Assembly (NCBI GenBank): GCA_947624925.1
Contig: CANQMG010000017.1
Location: 1 to 20,507, forward strand
Source: an uncultured Clostridia bacterium
GTDB taxonomy: Bacteria > Bacillota > Clostridia > TANB77 > CAG-508
Length of the DNA stretch: 20,507 nucleotides
Reading direction: 5' to 3'
The position numbers and the translations under genes were made by a program. The first letter of the stretch is position 1. Every line of letters begins with the position of its first letter. This document shows positions 6,303 to 16,300 of the stretch, in pieces. A model generated the notes under the pieces. That model worked only from the letters and a program-made list of their open reading frames with translations, did no database searches and was not told the DNA's origin.

Positions 6303-8603
6303 ATGTTATGTTCAAAATGCAATAAAAATGTTGCCGTTGTGTTCGTAAATGAACCAACAAAAGAGGATAAAAATCATTTAGCTGGATATTGTTATAATTG
6401 TGCCAAAGAAAAAGGCATAGATATAAATGAAGAATTAGGAAAACAAGCTGAAAGTTTTTCACAAAATATTAATTTAAATGATATGACATCACAATTAGGT
6501 TTTATATTAAAAGACCTAACAGATACATTAAATGAACAAGATTTAGATGGTGCTCATATAGAAGGTGCTGCTATTCCAATAGGCTCTATATTTGGTGGAA
6601 TGTTTTCAAAAGGCCCAATAAATGATAGTAGCTCTCAAGAAAGTTCAAATAATAAAAAAGTAAAAGTTGAAAAAAAGCCTAAGGAAAAGAAAAAAAGAAT
6701 TCTTGATGTTTATGGAACAAATTTAACAAATAAAGCTAGAAATAACCAATTAGATGTTGTTATTGGTAGAGATAAAGAAATTCAAAGAATGATTCAAATT
6801 TTAAATAGACGTTCAAAAAATAATCCTTGTTTAATAGGAGAACCTGGTGTTGGTAAAACAGCTATTGCTCAAGGCTTAGCAATAAAAATAGCTAATAAAA
6901 AAGTACCTGCAAAACTTTTAAATAAAGAAGTATATTTATTAGATATGACAGCCATAGTTGCTGGTACACAATTTAGAGGACAATTTGAGGCAAGAATGAA
7001 AGCTATTATTGATGAGTGCAAAAATTTAGGAAATATTATCCTAGTTATAGATGAAATTCATAACATAATTGGTGCTGGAGAAGGCGAAAATTCAATGAAT
7101 GCTGCAAATATTTTAAAGCCATCTCTTGCTAATGGAGAAATTCAATTGATAGGAACTACAACACTTAGAGAATACAGAAAATATATTGAAAAAGATACTG
7201 CTTTAGAAAGAAGATTTCAAAGTATAATAATAGATGAACCTAATATAGAGGATTCTATTTCAATATTACAAGGTATAAAAAAATATTATGAGGACTTTCA
7301 TAAAGTTATCATTTCAAATGATGTTATAAGACAAACAGTTATAATGTCTGAAAAGTATATTCATGACAGATTTTTACCAGATAAGGCAATTGACATTTTA
7401 GATGAAGCATGCTCACGTAAAAACCTAGATAATAAAGATTTATATACTTTAGAAATATTAAAATCTCAATTAAAGCAAGTACAACTTGAAAAAGAAGAGG
7501 CAGCACAAGCGGATTCAACAGAAGATTACCAAAAAGCTGCTGATTTAAAAACAAAAGAGTGTAAATTAATTGAAGAAATTGATGCTTTAAATAAAAGATT
7601 AAAATTAAGTAATATAACAATTTATGATATTGCTACAGTTATAGAAAATTGGACTAAAATACCTGTTAATAAAATAACAGAAGAAGAAAAGGATAGATTA
7701 TTAAATTTAGAAAATAACCTTCATAAGAGAATAATTGGACAAAATAATGCTGTTGAAGCTGTAAGTAGAGCAATTAGAAGAAATCGTGCTGGTTTAAAAT
7801 CTACCAAAAGGCCACCTTCTTTTATATTTGTTGGTCCAACTGGTGTTGGTAAAACAGAACTTGCTAAATCACTTGCTTTTGAGATGTTTGGTTCTGAAGA
7901 CTCAATTATTAGAATAGATATGTCTGAATATATGGAAAAACATTCTACATCTAAATTAATTGGCTCACCTCCTGGTTATGTTGGTTATGATGATGCTGGA
8001 CAATTAACAGAAAAAGTAAAAAGAAAACCTTATTCTATAATATTACTAGATGAAATTGAAAAAGCTCATCCAGATGTATTTAACATTTTATTACAAGTTT
8101 TAGATGATGGTAAATTAACAGATTCTCAAGGAAATACTGTAAGCTTTGAAAATACTATAATCATTATGACATCTAATGCTGGCTCTAACCTAAATAATAA
8201 TTCTATTGGATTTGGAAATAGTAACTCCATTATTTCAAATGATAAAATTTTAGATGCTTTAAAAGAAACATTTAGACCTGAATTTTTAAATAGAGTAGAT
8301 GAAATAATTGTATTTGATTCTTTAAACCAAGAACAATTATTACAAATAGTAGATTTAATGCTTTCAGATACTAGAAAAGCATTATCCGATAGAAATATAT
8401 CATTTACAATAACTCCAACTGCTAAAAATGCTTTATTGGAAAAAGGTACAAATTTGAAATATGGAGCTAGACCTTTAAGAAGAGCTATTCAAAGATATAT
8501 TGAAGATGAACTTTCAGAAAAAATATTAAGAGGAGAACTTTTAGATGGTCAATCATTGGAAATTGATTATTTAGATAATAATTTTGTATTTAATATACAA
8601 TAA
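6303..8603 (+). CDS. clpE: ClpE-like AAA+ unfoldase (Clp protease ATP-binding subunit)
   Basis: This hexameric, two-ring AAA+ unfoldase should feed proteins to ClpP. The start is the ATG at 6303, 7 bp after AGGAG; an upstream TTG at 6240 lies in the promoter. The 766-residue product begins with a zinc-binding module, C3-x2-C6 and C30-x2-C33, that replaces the Clp N-domain repeats and is characteristic of ClpE. A Lys/Ser-rich linker (about 103-133) follows. AAA-1 has Walker A GEPGVGKT (179-186) and Walker B ILVIDE (246-251). A UVR-like coiled coil follows (about LKSQLKQVQLEKEEAAQADS). AAA-2 has GPTGVGKT and ILLDEIEKAHPD. An IGF tripeptide in the second ring (within NSIGFGNS) is the expected ClpP-docking loop. 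The protein is somewhat longer than B. subtilis ClpE (about 700 residues), mainly in the linker. pgsA follows after 12 bp. No CtsR box is apparent, so heat-shock control may differ. Confidence 0.9.
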   Translation: MLCSKCNKNVAVVFVNEPTKEDKNHLAGYCYNCAKEKGIDINEELGKQAESFSQNINLNDMTSQLGFILKDLTDTLNEQDLDGAHIEGAAIPIGSIFGGMFSKGPINDSSSQESSNNKKVKVEKKPKEKKKRILDVYGTNLTNKARNNQLDVVIGRDKEIQRMIQILNRRSKNNPCLIGEPGVGKTAIAQGLAIKIANKKVPAKLLNKEVYLLDMTAIVAGTQFRGQFEARMKAIIDECKNLGNIILVIDEIHNIIGAGEGENSMNAANILKPSLANGEIQLIGTTTLREYRKYIEKDTALERRFQSIIIDEPNIEDSISILQGIKKYYEDFHKVIISNDVIRQTVIMSEKYIHDRFLPDKAIDILDEACSRKNLDNKDLYTLEILKSQLKQVQLEKEEAAQADSTEDYQKAADLKTKECKLIEEIDALNKRLKLSNITIYDIATVIENWTKIPVNKITEEEKDRLLNLENNLHKRIIGQNNAVEAVSRAIRRNRAGLKSTKRPPSFIFVGPTGVGKTELAKSLAFEMFGSEDSIIRIDMSEYMEKHSTSKLIGSPPGYVGYDDAGQLTEKVKRKPYSIILLDEIEKAHPDVFNILLQVLDDGKLTDSQGNTVSFENTIIIMTSNAGSNLNNNSIGFGNSNSIISNDKILDALKETFRPEFLNRVDEIIVFDSLNQEQLLQIVDLMLSDTRKALSDRNISFTITPTAKNALLEKGTNLKYGARPLRRAIQRYIEDELSEKILRGELLDGQSLEIDYLDNNFVFNIQ

Positions 8604-8615
8604 AAGGAGTTTTAT

Positions 8616-9245
8616 ATGCTTAAACATATTCCTAATATACTAACTATATCTAGATTTTTTCTAATACCTTTTATTTTATACTATTTAATAAAAGATGAAT
8701 ATATTGTTACTTTTATATTACTGACTATATCAGGTATTACAGATATTTTAGATGGTTTTATAGCTAGAAAGTTTAATTTTATTACAAATTTTGGTAAACT
8801 AATTGACCCTTTAGCAGATAAAATGACTCAAGTTTCAATTTTATTTGTTTTAGTACTTAAATCTACTATACCTATTTGGATTTTGTTAATAGTTATAATA
8901 AAAGAATTTGCAATGGTATCTGGAGCATCATTTCTTTATGGAAAAGAACTCGTAGTATCTAGTAAATGGTATGGAAAATGTGCAACAGTCTTATTTTACA
9001 TAGCTATAGTGTTATCTCTAGCCTTAAATCAATTTAAAGATGCCATTTTAAGTATTGGTTGGTTACCTAAAATATTAGCTATGCAAACAGGATTTACAAA
9101 CTCAAAACCTCTTATATTATTTATAGATAAGCCTTTTTATTATTTAGCAATAATAGCTACTGTATTTTCTTTACTAATGTATTTTAGAGCATTTTATATG
9201 CAAGGCTATTTAAAAAAGGAAAATTTAAAATTAAATGATAAATAA
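8616..9245 (+). CDS. pgsA: CDP-diacylglycerol--glycerol-3-phosphate 3-phosphatidyltransferase
   Basis: The enzyme joins CDP-diacylglycerol and glycerol 3-phosphate to make phosphatidylglycerol phosphate and CMP in the cell membrane, the committed step to phosphatidylglycerol and cardiolipin. The full CDP-alcohol phosphotransferase motif is present: D43-x2-D46-G47-x2-A50-R51-x8-G60-x3-D64-x3-D68. The 209-residue protein has about six membrane helices. It is slightly longer than typical PgsA (about 180-190), with the extra residues in a loop around SIGWLPKILAMQTG between the later helices. The gene begins 12 bp after the clpE stop, with AAGGAG at 8605-8610, so it is very likely co-transcribed. 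Related CDP-alcohol transferases with other acceptors are possible, but the N-terminus (MLKHIPNILTISRF) is typical of PgsA. Confidence 0.92.
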   Translation: MLKHIPNILTISRFFLIPFILYYLIKDEYIVTFILLTISGITDILDGFIARKFNFITNFGKLIDPLADKMTQVSILFVLVLKSTIPIWILLIVIIKEFAMVSGASFLYGKELVVSSKWYGKCATVLFYIAIVLSLALNQFKDAILSIGWLPKILAMQTGFTNSKPLILFIDKPFYYLAIIATVFSLLMYFRAFYMQGYLKKENLKLNDK

Positions 9246-9293
9246 TAATAAGATTTACTATTTGTAAAATCCAATATAGATTTGGTTTGGCTG

Positions 9294-9318
9294 ACAGCCC
9301 CCTTGTTAAAGGGGCTGT
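9294..9318. terminator. Hairpin between convergent pgsA and the surface operon
   Basis: acagcccc (from 9294) pairs with ggggctgt (9311-9318), with an aa/tt extension and one bulge, around a small loop. It is not directly followed by a T-run; a T-rich tract (attttttattt) begins 12 nt later on the plus strand. The sequence resembles the 'ccccttgttaaagggg' palindromes repeated in gut Firmicutes, so it may be a repeat remnant serving as a bidirectional terminator. Confidence 0.45.
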
Positions 9319-9339
9319 TGACCTGCCCACATTTTTTAT

Positions 9340-10257
9340 TTAGAAATTTTGCTGTATATTTTGGTCTATATCTTGTTCTAGATTTTGTTCTGGATCTTGT
9401 CCAACATCTTGCTCTGTATTTTCTTCTACATTTTGCTCAACATCTTGTTCTATATTTTCTTCTACATTTTGTTGCATATTTGGGTCTATATCTTGCTCTT
9501 GATTTTGTTCTAAATTTTGTTGTGTATTTTGTTCTGTATTTTGTCCAACATCTTGTTCTATATTTTCTTCTACATTTTGTTCTACATTTGTTTGCGTATT
9601 TTCGTCTGTATCCTGTTTAACAGCATTTGTATAATCTTCTGGTACAATAAATATGTTATCATCTACTGTAGTAGAATAAGATAAAATTTCTATTTTTGTT
9701 TCTTCTCCTTCATTTCCAACATATTTAAAAAATTTTAGTTCATCATCTACAAAATAATATACTGTTTTTCCTTCATCACTATTAAAGCTTTCGTAATTAT
9801 AGTTTATTCCATCAATTGTTTCTTTTCCTTTTTCATATTCTGTGGTATATGTATTTTCTAACTGTTCAATTGACAAAAATGAATCTAATAGTGAATCAAC
9901 TTGTTCAGTTCTTCCTTCTCTTATAGAATATGTTTTATTTGTATTATCTAATGATATAGTTAAAGGATCTATGTATATTAGGCATAGGATTTCTTTTTCG
10001 TTTTGCAATTCTTGTATAAATACTTTTTCATCTTTTTGAGCAGTTTTTAAATTAACACTTACATAATCATTTGATATTCTATATTCTAAATTATATTCAT
10101 TATGAGAAAAATATTTCATAATATTTTTATATGCTTTTGTTTCATTTTTATCTATTTTGCTATATCTGTACCATATAAATATTCCTACACCAACTAACAT
10201 AATTAATAGAATTATTATAATTATTATTTTTAGAACTTTCTTTTTTTTCATTTTCAA
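9340..10257 (-). CDS. Membrane-anchored protein with N/Q-rich tetrapeptide repeat tail
   Basis: I do not recognise a named family. The 305-residue protein has a basic N-terminus and one membrane helix (about residues 9-30), an external domain (about 35-210), and a low-complexity tail of about 95 residues made of a four-residue period such as EQNV, EENI, EQDV, GQNT. The external domain alternates short strands (SIREGRTEQ, IDGINYNYESF, KTVYYFVDDELKFFKYVG) and ends in IFIVPEDY; this resembles LolA-like lipoprotein or anti-sigma sensor domains in style, which is only a suggestion. It follows the giant surface gene by 48 bp on the same strand, with AAGGAAGG six bases before the ATG. It is the last gene of the operon. 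The tail's 12-bp DNA repeat could vary in length by slippage. Confidence 0.75.
   Translation of the reverse strand: MKMKKKKVLKIIIIIILLIMLVGVGIFIWYRYSKIDKNETKAYKNIMKYFSHNEYNLEYRISNDYVSVNLKTAQKDEKVFIQELQNEKEILCLIYIDPLTISLDNTNKTYSIREGRTEQVDSLLDSFLSIEQLENTYTTEYEKGKETIDGINYNYESFNSDEGKTVYYFVDDELKFFKYVGNEGEETKIEILSYSTTVDDNIFIVPEDYTNAVKQDTDENTQTNVEQNVEENIEQDVGQNTEQNTQQNLEQNQEQDIDPNMQQNVEENIEQDVEQNVEENTEQDVGQDPEQNLEQDIDQNIQQNF
9343..9610 (-). repeat. 12-bp-period tandem repeat inside the 305-residue gene
   Basis: The DNA cycles through variants of ttgttctatattttcttctacatt on the plus strand with a 12-bp period, encoding the four-residue repeat. Units are imperfect (EQNV, EENI, EQDV, QQNL, DPNM), and a larger unit, QQ/VEQNVEENIEQDVGQ, recurs about 36-72 residues apart, which points to duplication of longer blocks as well. 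Confidence 0.8.
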
Positions 10258-10273
10258 CCTTCCTTATTTTGTA

Positions 10274-10295
10274 AGGGCAGATATTTATCTGCCCT
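10274..10295. repeat. gggcagat palindrome between the last two operon genes
   Basis: agggcagat (10274-10282) pairs with atctgccct (10287-10295). A T-run follows only on the plus strand (tgtcttttt), opposite to the genes, so it is not an obvious terminator for them. A related hairpin with the same gggcaga core is at 19195-19214. This is probably a small dispersed repeat that may also trim or stabilise the mRNA. Confidence 0.55.
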
Positions 10296-10305
10296 GTCTT
10301 TTTAA

Positions 10306-13300
10306 TTAATCATTAATTTCAAAATATATATTATTTATTTTCATAGTTTGAGCAATCGTATTATTCTTTAATGAAACTTCTACCTTACTAATTGTATTAT
10401 TATTTATATTAAATGTAAGTTGATTATTATTAAAATGTAATCCAGTCTTAGTCAATATAACTTTATTGCTTTGATCATATACTTTTATTTCTATACTAGC
10501 ATTTTTATTAATACTAGCAGATATACCTGTTAATACAAGAGTCCAATTTTGTTTATTTAAAGATGTATTAAATGAATAGTTTTTACTGCGCAATCCAGCC
10601 GCATCATACCAATTTATATTACCAACTGAATATTTTGTTTTCTCTAAATTAACATTAACAGTATAATCAGCGTCTGAGCATTTAATTGTTCCATTTTGTG
10701 TATTGTAATGTTCCTTTGAAACTTTCCAATTTATAGTTGTATTTCCTTCATAAACTTCAACTTTTAACTGTCCTGTTCCAGTTTTTGATGCATTTTTATT
10801 TACATATTCTGCATTTCCACCAGTTATTTCAATCTTTGCACCATTATTTGCTTTTATAGTATATATATGTGTATTTTTTGCAAGTGTTATATTTTTTGTT
10901 TGGTTTGAATTTACAGTAGTATTTCCTGATTCAGTTTTATAATATTGTTTTTCTACTTGATAAGTTACTTTCGTTCCTGCAGAAACAGTAATTGAGGCCT
11001 TGCCTTTTCCAGTTACTGTTACACCTTTCGAACTATTTATTGTTATATTAGCATCTGTAGGTGAAGCAGTTATAGTATATGTATAATATGAATCTGGATC
11101 TTTTTCTATACTTAAGTATCCTCCTGAACCTTTAACTGCACTACCTGATTCGCCATTACCATCTCCACCTTTACCATAAGATGTTCCTGAAATTACAGAA
11201 TCGCCACCTGGATAAACCTTATAAACTATACCACCTTTAGTTCCTGAATTTCCTTCTTTTCTTACTTCTGGTGTTCCCACTTCTGGAAATTTATTTGTAA
11301 CTCCATTTGTTCCACCTTTTCCTCCTTCTGCAGGATCTTTAGCTGCATTTTTACCTCTTTGTCCACCATATACTTCTATGTATTTTCCACCTATTATTGC
11401 CTGCAATTTTGAGTTCGTTCCATCTGTACTTTCACTTGTTAAAGTACCATATTTTCCTCCATATCCAATAGTATATGTATACCAACCTTGTTCTAAATAT
11501 AATGTTCCTTTAAATCCAGAGCCTGAACCACCGCCTCCATAGAAGCCTCCACCTCCTCCGGCAACTATTGTAACTTTATAATTTCCACTTTCATGTATAT
11601 ATATACTTTTTGTATAATTTTCATTTCCATTATTTTGTTTATTTGGATTTGTAAAAGGTATAATTTCAAGTATTATTTCGATTTCTTTATTAGCATTTAA
11701 TGTAATTGTACTTTCTTGAGGAATGTAATACTCTCCTCTTTCTACTTTATAAGTTACTTTCGTTCCTGCTGGAACAGTAACTGAGGCTCCATTTTTACCA
11801 TTTCCAGATATTGTTCTTCCTGAAAAAGTTATATCTATATTAGCATCATCAAGAATATCACCACTTTGCTTAGATTTTACATCTTTTATTGTAAATGTGT
11901 AATATGTTTTATTATCTTCCTCTATACTCAAATATCCACCATTTCCATTAACTGCACTACCTGATTCTCCATTACCATCTCCGCCTTTACCATAAGATGT
12001 TCCTAAAATAACAGATGCACCACCTGGATAAACCCTATTAGTTGCGTCACCTTCAGTTCCTGGATTTCCTTCTTTTCTTACTTCTGGTGTACCAACTTCT
12101 TTAAAATTATTTGTAACACCATCTATGCCACCTTTTCCTCCTTCTGAAGGTCCTTTTGCTACATCTCTACCTCTTTTTCCACCATATACTTCAATATATT
12201 TTGTTCCATCTATTTTTTCAAATTTTGAATTTGTTCCATCTGTACTAGATTTTGACAAAGACAAAGTACCATATTCTCCTCTATGTCCAACAGTATATTT
12301 GTACCATCCTTGTTCTAACTCTAATGTTCCTTTAAATCCAGAGCCTGAGCCACCACCTCCGTAGTAGCCACCACCTCCTCCGGCAACTATTGTAACTTTA
12401 TAATTTCCTGTTTTTGGTATATATAAAAATTTTTCTATATCATAATCTTCTTTATTAAATTCATTTGGATTTACGAAATCTGGATTTTTTATATCATCAT
12501 CCTTCTCAAACCATAATGCACCAACTCCAAGAAATCCATTTCCATCTTTAAAGATTGGCTGACCATTATACATTAATGAACCATTGTTTTGAAATTCTAT
12601 TAGTTTATTTGCTAAATTCACTGATGACATTTCAGAAATACCTTTAATATTTTCATGTCTGTTAATTACATATTCAGTAATTGTCTCATCACAATATACA
12701 TCTTGAAATTGTCCGACTGATTCATTTCTAGTTCCTATTATATTGCCTAGGTACCATTGAAGACCAACATTTGCACCTCCGTGAAACAGCTCCTACATTA
12801 TAACTATATTTTAAAGTAATATTTTTATAAGTAATACCTATTAGTCCTCCTGTCGCAGCTTTCCTAACTTCATTTACTTTAAATGTCTTTCCAATAACTG
12901 AACCAGAATTATATATATATTCTAAAGTTCCTCCACTAACTACTCCTGCGATTCCTCCTAATCTGTTTAAATCAGTAGTTTTAATGTTTCCCTTATTTAC
13001 ACACATAGTAATAACAAGAGTATCTTTTCTATCATCTAAATAACAAACGCCGTACAATTCCACCTACATTAACATTTCCTGTAACATTTCCATAGTTTCC
13101 ACATGAGCTAATAATTCCTTCATAATTAAATCCACAAATTCCACCTGCTCCATTATTTTCATTAATAAGATTATTATCTTCTTCTTGTTCACTAGCAGTA
13201 TTATCTACATTACATTCATTATCTTTTGTAGTTATTGTTCCTCTATTTGTGCATAAATAAATTGTTCCACCATTATTATAACCTACTATTCCACCAATAT

Positions 13301-16300
13301 TAGCTCCATTATTTACTTTTCCCTTAAACTCAAATCCTTCAATTGTTCCTTTATTATAACCTACTATTCCACCTACATTATATTTTCCTGATACTTTTAC
13401 ACCTTCACCTAATGTAACTTTATCATTTTCATCTAAACCATTATTATTTGCTATTAATTCTGTTAAATTTTTGCCTGCAACTCCACCAACATTATTTTCA
13501 CCTTTTAAATTTCCTTTTTCAATAGTAACATCTGTCCAATTGCTATTATTTCCATTTAGTCCAACTATTCCTCCAACATAAGTTGGTGAATAATATTTTA
13601 CTATATCAAAAATTGTTCTATCTCCAGTACGTTTGATTGTTACTCCATCAGTACCATTTATTTCTATATTATCTATATGTGCATCTGTTATATTTCCTCT
13701 ACAAGTACCTGCTATTCCACCCATAAATGCTTTTACGCCTTCATGTATGCTTACACCTGTAAGTGCTGAATCATCTCTTACTGTAACACGCAATGTTACA
13801 TCTACATCAGCGCTAATTAATGAACAACCCTTATTTTCATGTATATAAGCATCTGATATACCACCATCAGTATATCCTATAATTCCACCAATATAATTAT
13901 TAGTAAAATTAGAATAAATACCGCCATTCCATAAATCATTGTACCAATCAGAATTTTTTTCGCTACCTTTTTCAAAATTACAATCCACAGTATATTTGCT
14001 TTTTAAAGCAACATCTGTTTTAGTTGATGTAATATTCCTTACCTCGCCACCTATATAACCAATAGCACCACCAATACATAATATATGATCAGGTTTATTT
14101 GTCCCATCATCATCATCTATAATATCTTCTCTTAATGGAAGTAGACCATTAAAATTATTATTCGCATAGCTGTCACCATTACATTGTACTTTTGAATTTT
14201 CAATTGTTAAATTTTCTACTCCACTTCTTGAATATCCAATTATACCTCCTAAATATGTACCTCCAGTTATTGTACTATCTTGTACTTTTAATCCAGTTAC
14301 CTCATTAGAATTGTTGTATCCAATAATACCACCTGTATATGTTGATTTATTTTTATTATCTGTATTATTTACAGTTACATTAATCAAGGTTAGATTCTCT
14401 ATTTTTCCTTCATTTGTTGCAAATAGTCCATATTTATTTTTATCTTTATCTTTATTTGATGGACTATTTATTGTTATCCCTGAGATAGTATTATTTTGTC
14501 CATCAAATATACCTTGGAACTTTGGTATTGGTGTTATATTTCCTACACCTGATATATCTTTGGTTACATTAAATATCCTTCGTGTGCCATTGTCATTATA
14601 TGTTCTATAAGGTGATATTGTTGCACTTGTTCTTTTGGTTATTGCACCAGCATTTGTTGCCATTGACAATCCTGTTACACTATCTTTTCTATCTAATTCA
14701 TACCAACTTACTTTATCATTCATATACTTTATGCCATTATTATCCGCAGAAAAATCACTTGTTGCTTCATATTTTACTCCTGGCGTTTCTGATGTTATTG
14801 GCTCTTCATCAGAATAATTACATACTACTAATTGCCATTCTTTGTTATACCAGTCTGTGTTGTTTGGAATCGTTCCATTTACCGTGTACTTATCTCCAGT
14901 ATAATAAGGTTCTTCTGCAATCTTATGAGATTTCCTATCACTTGCATCATCCTTTATAAATGCAAATATTTTAAATTCGCCTTGTACTTTTATATTTGAT
15001 TTCAGAGTTATTTTATTTTTTGATTTTATAGTAGCAATAATTTCCATCTCTCCACTTGTTACATATATTTTAGGAATGTTGAAAATTGTAATTGTTATAT
15101 TCCACACATTATTTGAAGTACAAGTACCACTACCAGTTTTTGAAGTGTCTACCACCACTATTTTCATTGTATTATCATAAGGATATTTTGTTTCTGGTAC
15201 ACTTACTTCCATTTCTTCATGTTTTAATTCATTACCAGTATTTTTTTCCATTTTTAGATTAATATTTATTGTTATATTATTTCCTAAATATTTAGATAAA
15301 TTTTTATAATATGTATCATTTTTTGTTCCACTTACTGGTCCATTTAAAGTTATATTTATTGCATCACTTGCATCATTACCATATATATCTCCAATTTGAG
15401 CTGAAGCACTTGTTTGAAAGCCAAACTCTTTATTGTTCCAAATATTACCATGTTTTCCAGTTTGCACTGTATATTCATAAGAATCTAATGGGGCTCCATC
15501 TTCATCTACATTATTTAATGTTACATTATATTTTGTAATTGGTGTTGCAATTATTGATATTGTTATTTCTTTAGAAGGAGCTATATTTCCAGTTGAATCT
15601 GTAAATGTATTATTCGTTTTTGCACTACCATATACTAATTTCACTCCATATTTATTTACAACATCCGGTAACTCATAATCAACCTTTATTTCACCATCAT
15701 CATTTGTTATCGTTACTTTCATCTCTTCATTCTCAAATGGTAAACTATAATAATTTTCTCCTTGGCGATTGTTCATTGCTTTTATTTTAATTATGCTTTC
15801 TGTTCCTTCCTCTATATTTTTACGTAAGGTATTCTCTGCATAACGACCTATTATAGCATTATATGTATTAGTTGTATTCTCTTTTGTTTCTTCAACACTT
15901 ATCTCTACATCATACCCATCTTCCACTATACCTTCATTAGTATCGTTAGGTTTACCATCGTCATATGCAGTTACATACTGCACAATTACATTATAATTTG
16001 GTTTTTCTGGGTCTACTACTACTAAATCACTTTTATCTAAATCGAAAGCATCATTTAAATATCCTGTTGCTTTATATAAATTATATCTTTCTCTAGCTAA
16101 TGTTGTAAAATATGCTGTTGCATTATTTGAACTTATAAGTTCAGTTGAAAAATATCCGTTTTTATATACATTTTTATTTGTTCTATCTTCTATTATACAG
16201 TTGTAATCACCTGAATCTGCATGTTTATAATAATATTCAAATGCTTCTTTATTTACTGTTTCATCAAGACTTTCATCTGGATTTGATGTTTGTATTCTAT

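Noticed and set aside
9343..9610. CRISPR-like array
   Set aside because: The period is 12 bp, has no spacers, and is in frame with a protein repeat.
9282..9620. Plus-strand Leu-rich reading frame
   Set aside because: It is the antisense of the 12-bp repeat tail of the 305-residue gene; its composition is an artefact of that repeat.
10306..12630. Independent 774-residue glycine-rich gene starting at 12630
   Set aside because: The frame is open for 50 codons upstream of that ATG and joins the preceding repeats at the CGG; no clear ribosome binding site precedes 12630.
12728..13063. Separate 111-residue gene on the minus strand
   Set aside because: It begins at a GTG inside a GLUG repeat without its own ribosome binding site, continues the repeats of the upstream frame and ends in a non-repeat tail after CGG. 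It is the middle segment of the giant gene.
14582..14959. Plus-strand reading frames opposite the giant gene (here and at several other places)
   Set aside because: They are rich in His/Leu/Tyr from antisense of Asn/Lys/Glu-rich coding sequence, lack ribosome binding sites and resemble no family.
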